A stretch of 64,000 nucleotides of DNA, from contig OY992536.1 in the NCBI GenBank assembly GCA_963921195.1, positions 109,580,778-109,644,777 on the forward strand, given 5' to 3'. The notes beneath the pieces are model-generated. The model was not told the DNA's origin and searched no databases. It saw only the letters and a program-made list of their open reading frames with translations. Position 1 is the stretch's first letter. Every line of letters begins with the position of its first letter. Positions 23,695 to 34,848 of this stretch are shown in pieces. This DNA comes from Pegoplata infirma. Lineage: Eukaryota; Arthropoda; Insecta; Diptera; Anthomyiidae. The position numbers and the translations under genes were made by a program.

Positions 23695-23970
23695 TGACTC
23701 TTTGACAGGACCCGTAATTCGAATATTCCATTTGTAATTCAGAGATTCTATTTGTACTACAAAGATTCTACTTGTAATTTAAAGATTTCATTTGTAATTC
23801 GAGTATTCCCGTGTGAAAATTTCAATTGTGATTCGAAAAACATCAATTCAAATATAATTGATATTTTCTGAATTACAGTTGGAATTTTCAAATTACAATT
23901 GGAATTTTTGGATTACAAATGAAATATTCGAATTAGAAGTGGAATCTTCAAACTACAAGTAGAATCATTC
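23695..23970. repeat. Degenerate 20-24-bp repeats around TTCGAATATTCC / TTTGTAATTC
   Basis: Units such as ATTTGTAATTCGAGTATTCC are first in one orientation (23705-23840) and then inverted (23860-23965), a foldback layout like the better preserved one at 17719. A related stretch is at 24535-24625. Confidence 0.6.
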
Positions 23971-24228
23971 AGCCTTATACATATTTTACACTATCACACT
24001 TTTCCATTATACACATTAAAATTCACCAACTTAAAAAAAATGTAGGTATTCCTTTTTGATTGAAACCTATTCCTATCTGATAAGTGAACTATTTCTTGCA
24101 AAAATATTTCCCAAACATAGTGAAATTACGCTTTTATAATTGAAAAGTATAATAGTGTAAAGTGGGTGTTACCAAAAAAAAAAATAAAATAAATTTAAAA
24201 TCGACTTAAAATTTTATTTCCATACAAA

Positions 24229-24490
24229 CACACAAAAAATTTTTTTTTTCAAGAACGATTTTCATAGTATTTATGAACAAATTCATACAATTTATTAACT
24301 TTTTCATAATATTTATAAACTTTTTCATAGTATTTATGAAAAATGTTAAAAATTCTTAAATTTCACATATTATGATTTATTCATAAATACTATGAAAAAG
24401 TTTATAAATATTATGAAAAAGTTAATAAATTGTATGAATTTGTTCATAAATACTATGAAAATCGTTCATGGAAAAACAAATTTTTGTGTG
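24229..24490. mobile_element. Large palindrome (snapback MITE), about 100-bp arms
   Basis: Arms from CACACAAAAA to about 24345 and from about 24372 to 24490 are near-perfect inverses, built from repeated TTTCATAGTATTTATGAA units, with a loop of about 25-30 nt. AAAATCGACTT occurs on both flanks (24199, 24501). Transcription through it would give a long hairpin RNA. Confidence 0.8.
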
Positions 24491-25082
24491 AATTGTTTTT
24501 TAAAATCGACTTTTGTTTTTCTTTGGTACAGGCCTTTGAATAACAAATGTTATCTTCGAATTTCAAATGAAATCCTCGAATTATAAGTAAAATCTTCGCA
24601 TTCCAATTAATATTTTTTAAATTACATCTGTTAATGGTGTATACTTTACAATGGTGTATTTTGCTATAACTCTAGAGCGGTTTCTCTAACGTGTAAACGT
24701 ACCTTTATTTTAAGAATCAGAAGACACTTATTACTTTATTTTTAATCATCATTAAAACTTCCATTTTTTTAACTTTTTACAACAAAATTTTGTTTTAGTT
24801 TGCAATTCCGAAATGACTTGTGTATTCCACTAAAAATAAATCAAAGCATATACATTAAATTTAAAAATATTTAATAGTTATTTAGTAAAAAAAGGAAGAA
24901 AATCAAAGCGACTTTTTAGTCGTCATTTTACAATATAACTAGACGGGGAGTTGTTTTATGAATGGTGAGGCGAACATGCATAGCGTTACTTGCAGCAGTA
25001 GAACAGGTAGAGATAGAGGGCGGCGGAGGGGGGAGGGAAGGATATATTAGAGAAAAATATGATGGCTTTCTGTAATATTCTA

Positions 25083-25088
25083 TTTATT
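25083..25088 (-). terminator. Candidate PP1 poly(A) signal
   Basis: AATAAA on the minus strand about 120 nt past the PP1 stop codon. Confidence 0.45.
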
Positions 25089-25210
25089 CTGTGTGTTTCT
25101 TGTTATTTTCATTTTTTTTTGTTTTGTATGATGCAGATGTACAATTACAAAGGAAGTATATCTTCTCTTCTCGTTATTCTCTGTTGTGTGCAGCAGTAGA
25201 CTTAACTAAT

Positions 25211-26669
<1,459 letters not shown>

Positions 26670-26676
26670 CCTTGAC

Positions 26677-27164
26677 CACAGACTATATACAGACTCGACA
26701 GTAGAGTTTTATAAGAAAAAATGGGGAAAAACTAAGCGATTTTAGGAGAAAACAGAGCGGTTTTTAGTCCGTTTTACGCTAACATGGCAACACTTTCTAC
26801 GACGTAGGAGTGAGTGAAACAACAAAAACCGATCTGGCATCTATTTTTCTTATGGCGCGTTATATCAGTTTTCTCTTTCTAACCTAAAGGGCAGTTTACA
26901 CGTTAACTACCCTTGACCACCCATATCTACTATTTCCCAGTATTGGTGATACGGTTTGGCGGGTTTAAATAATTTTGTATGAAAAATTATTTGAATTTGA
27001 CAATTGTTATCCTCCAATACTGGGAAATAGTAGATAAGGGTGGTCAAGGGTAGTTAACGTGTAAATCAAGCTTAATTCGTAGAATAATTTGAAAATATTA
27101 ACCATATGGTTCAGAACTACTTTTTTGACACCTGTCACTTATGTCGAGTCTGTATTAGTCTGTG
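26677..27164 (+). mobile_element. CACAGACTA-family element, copy with 7-bp duplication, itself interrupted
   Basis: Ends are inverted repeats CACAGACTATATACAGACTCGACA and its counterpart ending TAGTCTGTG. Flanked by perfect CCTTGAC on both sides (26670-26676, 27165-27171). The 185-bp element at 26888-27072 is inserted inside. It lies a few hundred bases upstream of PP1. Confidence 0.9.
26888..27072. mobile_element. Palindromic MITE (185 bp) with TAA duplication
   Basis: Arms share TTTACACGTTAACTACCCTT-type sequence, inverted. Intact relatives read CTAACCTAATTCG here, so removal of the element and one TAA (26885-26887 or 27073-27075) restores the site. A TWA target fits PIF/Harbinger, but that is inference. 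Confidence 0.75.
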
Positions 27165-27203
27165 CCTTGACTGTTCACACACGATAATTTTGACACTTTT
27201 CTA

Positions 27204-28504
27204 CACGCAAAAAAAAACTTGTGTGGGAGTGAGCAAAAATCTGGCATAATTTTACCAAAAATATGCTAAAACTACAACCGACGAAGTAGTTTTCGTAATT
27301 TAGCCAAAACACTTATGTAAAAAATTTTGAAGAAAATGCTAATGCTATTTAAGCAAAAACTTGGTAAAATATACCAAAAGAAATATGGTGAAATATACCA
27401 AAATTATTTGAAAAGCTGACTAAAAATAATGCTAAAAATTACCACATTTATGCTAAAATAAATTTTCAATAAATTTTTGTAAAAATTTGTATATTTGTTG
27501 AATTTAAAATTTTCACAGAATAAATCCATATTAATATAATAAATGTTGTGTAGGATTTAATTTTCCACCGACCAACTGACCCTTTTTGTACAATTTTCTC
27601 GAGTGACTGCTGCCTACGCTTCTTCTTGAAGTAAAGGATCCGCTATAGCTTCACGAATTTATTTAAAAGCATCCTGTAAAAATAGAAAATTATTACAAAA
27701 CATAAATTTTTAATTTAAAAAATTGGTTAACCCCATTGGTCTCTTGGTAAGGAGGAACACTTACTTTGTCATTCCATTTGTAACCCATCAAAACAGGTAT
27801 GGACTCCCTTGGCTTTGGGTTTTTAGGTTTTAATTTTATAACTAAAGGCAGGATTGGTGTCCACGCTCTTTATTGTAGTGAAGGATTCTCCATAGCTTCA
27901 AAGATTTATTTAGCAGTACCCTGTAAAAATATAAAATTATTACCAAACACTAATTTTTAACTAAAAATCTATTAAACCTTATTGCTGTCTTCGGAATGCG
28001 GGTATACTCACTTTATCATTCCATTTGTTATTCATCGAAACATACGTCTGGGACTCCATTGGTTTTTCTTATTGAATGGTGTTTTAAGTGATGAAAGCAA
28101 AATTAACTTTAACATTCTTTTATCTTACATTTATTTATCTTTTAGAAAACTAATTATTTGTTTTTATTTATGTATTAATTTATTTTTATTTTATATATCA
28201 ATTTCCTTTTTACGTTTTTATAACACAAAAAATAAACGAACAACGCACGCACAAAAAAATACAAAATAAAAATGGCGGTCTGTATTTGTTTTGTTTTTTT
28301 GTTGTTTTCTTTCGATAAATTTTTGTGCAGGTAATTTGCGTTATTGAGCAAGCTACTTGGTTATTTTACATAAAAAATGAATTATGTTACTTTAACATCG
28401 ACAAGCATAATATTAGCAAAAATTTGGTAAAAAATTTTTTTTGGTATGAAAAAAGTTTTACCAAGTAGGATTGCTCAATCTTACACAGATTTTTTTTTTG
28501 CGTG
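27204..28504. mobile_element. CACGC-family TIR element (1.3 kb) with exon-like cassettes
   Basis: Starts CACGCAAAAAAAAACTTGTG and ends with the inverse of CACGCAAAAAAAAAATCTGTG; flanked by TA (27202-27203, 28505-28506). The arms contain repeated GGTAAAATATACCAAAA and TGCTAAAA motifs. The middle holds a tandemly duplicated segment (see 27630-28065). Confidence 0.85.
27630..28065 (-). pseudogene. Two degenerate tandem copies of an intron-bearing gene fragment
   Basis: On the minus strand each copy has a segment coding for a KWNDK-ending peptide directly followed by a donor-like GTGAGT or GTAAGT, then, about 80-100 nt on, a TTTTTACAG acceptor and a second segment containing an in-frame stop. 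The two copies (downstream parts near 27640 and 27890) are diverged. It looks like a captured or decayed small gene; not recognised. Confidence 0.4.
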
Positions 28505-28651
28505 TAGTTTTCGGAAACTAGATAAATACAAATACCCTTAACAATTAATTATATATTGCACAAAATAATTTTTTAGGAGGTTTTAGTTTTTTTTTAATCA
28601 AAATGAATTACATTTTACATAACAAAACTCTTAAGGCTTTTATAGTTCAGC

Positions 28652-28951
28652 CACAGACTATAAACAGACTCGACAGTAGAGTTTTATAAGAAAAAATGGG
28701 GAAAAACTAAGCGATTTTAGGAGAAAATTGAGCGGGTTTTAGTCCGTTTTACGCTTGCATGGCAACACTTTCTACGACTTAGGAGTGAGTGAAACAACAA
28801 AAACCGATCTGGCATCCATTTTTCTTATGGCGCGTTATATTAGTTTTCTCTTTCTAACCTAATTCGTAGAATAATTTGAAAATATTAACCATATGGTTCA
28901 GAACTACTTTTTTGACACCTGTCACTTATGTCGAGTCTGTATTAGTCTGTG
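28652..28951 (+). mobile_element. CACAGACTA-family element, intact 300-bp copy
   Basis: Begins CACAGACTATAAACAGACTC and ends TAGTCTGTG, flanked by GTTCAGC (28645-28651 and 28952-28958). No ORF; non-autonomous. Confidence 0.9.
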
Positions 28952-28958
28952 GTTCAGC

Positions 28959-29565
28959 CACAGACTAAATACAGACTCGACAGTAGAGTCACAGACTAAT
29001 ACAGACTCGACATAAGTGACAGGTGTCAAAAAAGTATTCTTTAACCATATGGTTAATATTTTCAAATTATTCTACGAATTAGGTTAGAAAGAGAAAACTG
29101 ATATAACGCGCCATAAGAAAAATGGATGCCAGATCGGTTTTTGTTGTTTCACTCACTCCTAAGTCGTAGAAAGTGTTGCCATGTTAGCGTAAAACGGACA
29201 AAAAACCGCTGTGTTTTCTCCTAAAATCGCTTAGTTTTTCCCCATTTTTTCTTATAAAACTCTACTGTCGAGTCTGTATTTAGTCTGTGGTAGAGTTTTA
29301 CAAGAAAAAATGGGGGGAAAATAAGCGATTTTAGGAGAAAACACAGCGGTTTTTAGTCCGTTTTACGCTAACATGGCAACACTTTCTACGACTTAGGAGT
29401 GAGTGAAACAACAAAAACCTATCTGGCATCCATTTTTCTTATGGCGCGTTATATCAGTTTTCTCTTTCTAACCTAATTCGTAGAATAATTTGAAAACATT
29501 AACCATATGGTTCCAAAATACTTTTTTGACACCTGTCATATTTGTCGAGTCTGTATTAGTCTGTG
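28959..29565 (+). mobile_element. CACAGACTA-family element directly abutting the previous copy and interrupted by a third
   Basis: Starts immediately after the GTTCAGC shared with the preceding copy and ends at 29565, followed by another GTTCAGC (29566-29572). Its left end (28959-28989) and body (29290-29565) are separated by an inverted copy at 28990-29289. Confidence 0.9.
28990..29289 (-). mobile_element. CACAGACTA-family element, inverted 300-bp copy nested in another
   Basis: Full-length inverted copy, flanked by GTAGAGT (28983-28989 and 29290-29296), a sequence native to the host copy. Length equals that of the intact copy at 28652. Confidence 0.92.
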
Positions 29566-29572
29566 GTTCAGC

Positions 29573-30383
29573 GCTAGATTTTTTTACACGCATTTAAAGT
29601 TGGTGTTTTTAAGGCATTAAAAGTTTTTGTAAACTAAAAATGTCCTACTTTAGGGGGCCCTGGTGCTGCCCTTATTGGGCATGTGGTATATGGCTCGAAA
29701 TTACGTTAGCTATAACCGGTATAAATTTCGCTGCAATCGGTCCAGTACCTATTTACTGAATAGCCAAATTATTACCATTGTGCACCGTTGCGTATGAGTG
29801 GCATTTAAAGGCCATTACAAAATTAATCATACGCCACAGTATACTGTGGAACTGTTAGAACTATATATAGTTCTAAATTAATTCAAGAATTAATTTTTCG
29901 ATTTATTATTATGAATTAATTATTTTTCGAATTAAATAAAAAGCAAGGGTCCGGAATAACAGTTATGGTCATTTTTGAGAGTCGAAAAAATTGGCCATTT
30001 TTAAGAAATATTTTTAAAAATTGGTTTTAATTATTTTAAGCTAAGAGGAAAAATTTTTGTTACATATAATTATTATTTTTAATTAATATTATTTTCATTG
30101 TTTCATAACTTTTATTTTTAACTTTTATTTTTTTCGTTGTTTCATAATTATTATTTTTTAATTTTTATTTTTTTATTTTTTGGAAAATAATTATTTTCAA
30201 TTTTTTTCTAATATAAATTGGAATTTTGCAACTTTTAAGAAATATTTATATATATGGTAACTGTTATTAATTGTGTCTCAAAAATAACTCTAGATATCTA
30301 TATCTATGTTTTTTTTTTTAATAGCTTAATAAAATTAGTGTTATAAAAATAGAGTAAAAATATTTGTTTTTCTAAAACATTTA
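29573..30383. other. AT-rich gene-free stretch
   Basis: Contains a GC-richer segment near 29650-29860 (around GGGGGCCCTGGTGC), with no open frame of interest; the rest is poly-A/T. Confidence 0.45.
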
Positions 30384-30820
30384 GGGTTTTCACAGTAACG
30401 ATTAAATTTGCCATTTTTAGTTTGGTATTTGGCAAATGTGCCAAACGTCAAAAAAATGCCAATTTGAATGTGGCATATTTTTCTTAAAATGCCCAACTAA
30501 AACCTTGTCTAAAAACAAAATGCCAGTGTGCAAATAAAAAAAAAACATAAAAATGACAACAGCTGTGATTGTTTATGCTGAAATTTCGAACGCGGACACA
30601 AAAACATAAATACAAAAAGAAACATACACATTTTTTGTGTTTATTTTAAAATTGTGAATGTAAAAAGTTAATTAAAGTTATTTTGTGCAAATTATTAACG
30701 AAAAGTGCGCTCACGATATGCAAAGAAAAAATGGTGGCAAATACTTGACGTTTAGTAAAATGGCAAATTTGCCAAATACCCAACTAAAAAGGGCAAATTT
30801 AATCGTCACTGTGAAAACCC
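30384..30820. mobile_element. GGGTTTTCAC TIR element (437 bp)
   Basis: Inverted ends of about 55 bp starting GGGTTTTCACAGTAACGATT, with repeated TTTGCCAAAT/ATTTGGCAAA motifs. No ORF; target duplication not clear. Confidence 0.75.
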
Positions 30821-30969
30821 TAATTGTTTTAAAAACATATATTGTTTACTTGATTTAAAAAAATATACATTGATTGCCGCTTCGTGGGAGTAACAAAAAT
30901 AGAATTTGTGTTACTTAAACTCTAAATAGAAACTCATAAATGCTTTTAAAATACGAGGTATACAAATTA

Positions 30970-31800
30970 CTGTCGAACTCGGTTATAACGAACTCGGTTA
31001 TAAAGAATTCTCGGTTATAATGAACTAATTCTATAGTCCCGACGTTTTGGAAACAATTTTCACACAAAATACCTCTTGTAGCGGCTCCATATTTTATATA
31101 CAACGCTATTTATTTTTATTTTGTATATTTATGTTTTATGTCAAATCCATAATTATTTTGTTAATTTTATTTGAATAATTCTATAATTTTGACCATGACT
31201 GTTAATTTTTTATATCGACTACTCATTAATATGAAATGCTCATTTAACGTAAATGAACTCAATTGTTATTTTCTTTTCTTATAATTTTACACTGATAAGT
31301 AGTAATGAGCACTTTTGCTAATTTATTCTCTTTGACTCAATTTATTTTATTTAACTCAATACTCATTACTACATTAGCATCTCCATTTCTAATTAGAGCA
31401 TGGAAGTTATTTTTTGTATTTTCTTTGTAAATTAAAAATTTCTTATAAACAGAAGCTTAGGAGATTATTTTGTCATTCCTCATGTTTACGCCAGACAATA
31501 AACATCATTTAATTTAAGCGAAAAGCTGCGGTGTTTTATTTGGAATAACTCCTATAATTTTTAAAAAAATAATTAATAAATAAGATTGTGTTCAGAATTG
31601 GACGCCTGCCGTCTGTTCCGAGCCTTTCTCTATAAACTAAAAAAGAGACATTGACCGTCTTGGACGTATGTCTGGACCTGGTTGTGGCTCTGATAAAATA
31701 TAAAATTATCCTGGTCCCTGGTTAACCCATCATCCCTACACTCTTTTATAACGAACTCGGTTATAACGAATCCTCGGTTAAAACGAACTACTTGCGTGTT
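30970..31800. repeat. CGGTTATAACGAAC repeats, possible degenerate pogo-type ends
   Basis: Clusters of CTCGGTTATAACGAAC-like units at 30975-31037 and 31742-31792. Such motifs occur at ends of some pogo-type elements, but the two clusters are not inverted, so no boundary is called. 31040-31740 is AT-rich without a supported gene. Confidence 0.35.
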
Positions 31801-32829
31801 ATTTTAGACGACCAAAGGTGTAATCTTTCGGAAGATAACTTAGCAAGGATAATGTTCGTGAAGCTCAACCATGACTGCGTGGTATAAAATTATAAAATTG
31901 TTGTTTCAATTTAAATCTGTTCTAGACTTTGATTGTTTTAAACAATAAAAAAAAAAAGTTTTTAAGTGAAAAACGGCCGAGCAAAGACTTTTCATTTATT
32001 CCAATGGGGGGAAAAAATTTAGCAAAAAAAATTAGTAAAACAAAAAATTGAATTGAGCCAAGTTCTGAGAAAAAAATAATTGTGGGAGAAGGTGGGTTGG
32101 TTGTGAAAACAATATATGAACAACCTAACATTCACATTTGATAAATTTTTTTGAAATGATTTTTAAAAATATTCATTGAGTTATAACTATTATCATCCTT
32201 TCGAAATCATAATAATTAAAAAAAAAATAAAAAATATTAATCAAAGAGTAATAGTTATGGAGTAATAATTATTTTTTTTGTTGTTAATAATAGTTATTTT
32301 TCTACAAAAAAATATAAATTTTAAAATAATTATTACGGCTAAGAAATAAAATAAAAATCGGCTTATATATATTATTTTTTATTTTTATCGAATAGACGTT
32401 ATAACGATAACATGCTTGATAAAAAGTGAATTAAAATCTTCAAAGGTCTTCAAAAAACAATCTAATTGGATAATTGAGCCGACAAATCTGCTAGAATTTT
32501 GCCGCTGATATTTACGGCAGCGCGAAGAAACATCGGTTTAGCGACACAGGAGTCTGCCAAGCCAACCGGCATGCTTCTCTGGCCACCAGCTGCTTTTCTT
32601 TATAAAAAAAAATCATCTCTAGTTTTGTTTCCCTCTAACACACAATAAGTTTACTCAATTGTGTATTTGTGTATAAAAAAAGAGACAACACGAACGAAAA
32701 GACTTGACAACCGGTTAGAAAAACCCAGTAAACGGTTTATAAAAATAAAGTTGCCAGATGGTTCTGCATTTTCCAGTAGAAAAAGTAACACAAACAGACC
32801 AAGGTATATTTTTAAAGGTAATATTCATA
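31801..32829. other. AT-rich gene-free stretch
   Basis: Only short open frames; nothing recognised. Confidence 0.45.
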
Positions 32830-33070
32830 CACTCATAGAAATATCTTAGTAGAAAAATTAGTAAACCCATTGTAGATCAAGTTTTACAGAATAATGCCGT
32901 ATTCAACAAAAATTAATGTTGATATCGTTGAATAATCAGTATAGTTGGTTCAACTGTTACAATGGCGTCTACAAAATTCAATAGATAATACAAAAAAGAA
33001 AAAACAACCCTGTTCGTTCGTTTTTATTTTTATTATAACGAGTTAACGAGTGAGTTGGTAGCAGTTGGTA
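32830..33070 (+). mobile_element. CACTCATA-family element, truncated copy
   Basis: Begins CACTCATAGAAATATCTTAG after a TA; the sequence parallels 33071 onward for about 230 bp and then stops where the full copy begins. Confidence 0.8.
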
Positions 33071-33541
33071 CACTCATAGAAATATCTTAGTAGAAAAATT
33101 AGTAAACCCATTGTAGATCAAGTTTTACAGAATATTGCCGTATTCAACAAAAATTAATGTTGATATCGTTGAATAATCAGTAAATTTGAATCAACTATTT
33201 ACAACGCTTATACAGAATTCAATAGATAAAACCAAAAAAGAAAAAACAACCCTGTTCGTTCAATTTTGTATTATCAAGTTGGTAGCAATGCATTGCAATG
33301 TGAAATTTGTTTGTCTCTTATAAAATTATTTTATGTGTTTGTTTCTTTCTTATAAAAATATTTAAGATTATAAAAATAAATAAAAATAGGATCTGATGAT
33401 CAGATTCTGATCTGTAAATATTTGGTAAGTAATAAAATACATTGGTTACTTTATGTATTCATACTATATTATAATTTTTTTTGTTTTTTTTAAGGTTTTT
33501 GATTTGGTGTCATTAGAAAACTGGAGAATGGCTTACGAGTG
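33071..33541 (+). mobile_element. CACTCATA-family element, full copy
   Basis: From CACTCATAGAAATATCTTAG to GGCTTACGAGTG, 471 bp; left flank TA. Reverse complement of 11956-12421. No ORF. Confidence 0.8.
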
Positions 33542-33544
33542 CAT

Positions 33545-34044
33545 AACATAAATAAACGAAGTGTGTGTGAAAATCTTGTTTAAATATTGCAGCTTAAAAA
33601 GCCGGTGATAATTCTAAAAAATATTGTGATTTATACTTAAGGTACCTACAGACGACGCAATATTATGTACAATATTCAATTATATTGATCGTGTGTGGGT
33701 AAGATTGACCATTGTACAATCGTCAATATTACCCACACACCATCAATATAATTGAATATTGTACATAATATTGCGTCGTCTGTAGGTACCTTTAATAAAA
33801 GAATATTTACAAATAACAACAAGCTTTTTTTTTTTAATAAAATTTCTTATATCAACAAAAATATGAGTTGAGTTTACAAAAAATACGAGTTGATTTACAA
33901 AAAAACGAGTTGATCAACTTTTACAAAAACTGACAACAATTTTTATTGAAATCAACATAAATATTTGTAGGGTCAAAATCAACAATGATTTCTGTTGAAT
34001 TTACAGCGATTTTCTTTGGGAATACAATGATTTTTGGTTGAGTG
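33545..34044 (-). mobile_element. CACTCAACC-family right arm with nested palindrome
   Basis: Same sequence as the inverse of 5393-5755: it ends GGTTGAGTG at 34044 followed by TA. Interrupted by the palindromic element at 33639-33792. Confidence 0.8.
33639..33792. mobile_element. GGTACC palindromic MITE (about 150 bp)
   Basis: Inverted arms from AAGGTACCTACAGACGACGC, about 70 bp each. The related locus near 5648 lacks it, giving an empty-site comparison (CTTAATAAAAG); the duplication is TTAA or shorter. A second copy lies at 60802-60945. Confidence 0.8.
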
Positions 34045-34389
34045 TAGCAATGTATTTATCTCTTACCCACTGGCTCCACCTTCTATAATTATGTGGACAT
34101 TTATTCCGACATACGTCAAAATTGTGTTATTTCTCGTGTGCCATAGTCAAATGTTATACATATTTATGTTGGAAATAAATGTTAACATAGTTCTCCAAAC
34201 ATATTTCTTAACAATTATGTTAACATAAGAAACGTCAAATTCATGAGTTTGTTGATGGCGACATTTTGGAAAAATACAAATTCACAAAAAACATCCCCTT
34301 TATAATTAATAAATGTGGTTTTTTGAAAGAACGTAACTAAATAACGTTAAATTACAGCTTTTTAATTAACAAAAAATGTGTTATATGTA

Positions 34390-34848
34390 CACACAAAAAA
34401 AATCGGTGTGTAATATTTAGCAAGTGTACTTGGTAATTTTTTTTTTATATGAAGATGACAGCTGTTTACCAATCCTTACATCATTTGACCCAGTACTTGG
34501 CAGTAAAAAATTAACATCATGTTGCCAAGTACAACTTGGTAAAAATTGGCAAGGTAAAAATGGGAAAATAAATCAAGATAAAGGGAAAATGATTTTTTTT
34601 TCACAACGATGATCGGCAACATGGCGGTGCAATTGCAAAACCAATGTAATTGCAAAAGTATGTAAAAAATAAGTCAATTGGTAAATAAAACATAAAATGG
34701 TAAGTAAAAAAAATATTTTTTAATAAATAAAGTTACAATATTATTTAATTTTTAGTTACAGAAAAAATACCCTTCTGTTTGTCGTGGAGATACAAAAGAA
34801 GGCACCATAGACGACTATGAAGATGCTCCAACTTTATTAGTAAAGGTA
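34390..34848 (+). other. Left part of a CACAC/CACGC-type TIR element with a gene fragment
   Basis: Begins CACACAAAAAAAATCGGTGTG after a TA. An ATG directly followed by a GTAAGT donor (34697-34705), a 56-nt intron and a TTTTTAG acceptor (34755) lead to an open exon of 91 nt (34756-34846). That exon stops where the next TIR element begins at 34849. The matching right end may be at 60589 (GCGTG, then TA). Confidence 0.45.
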
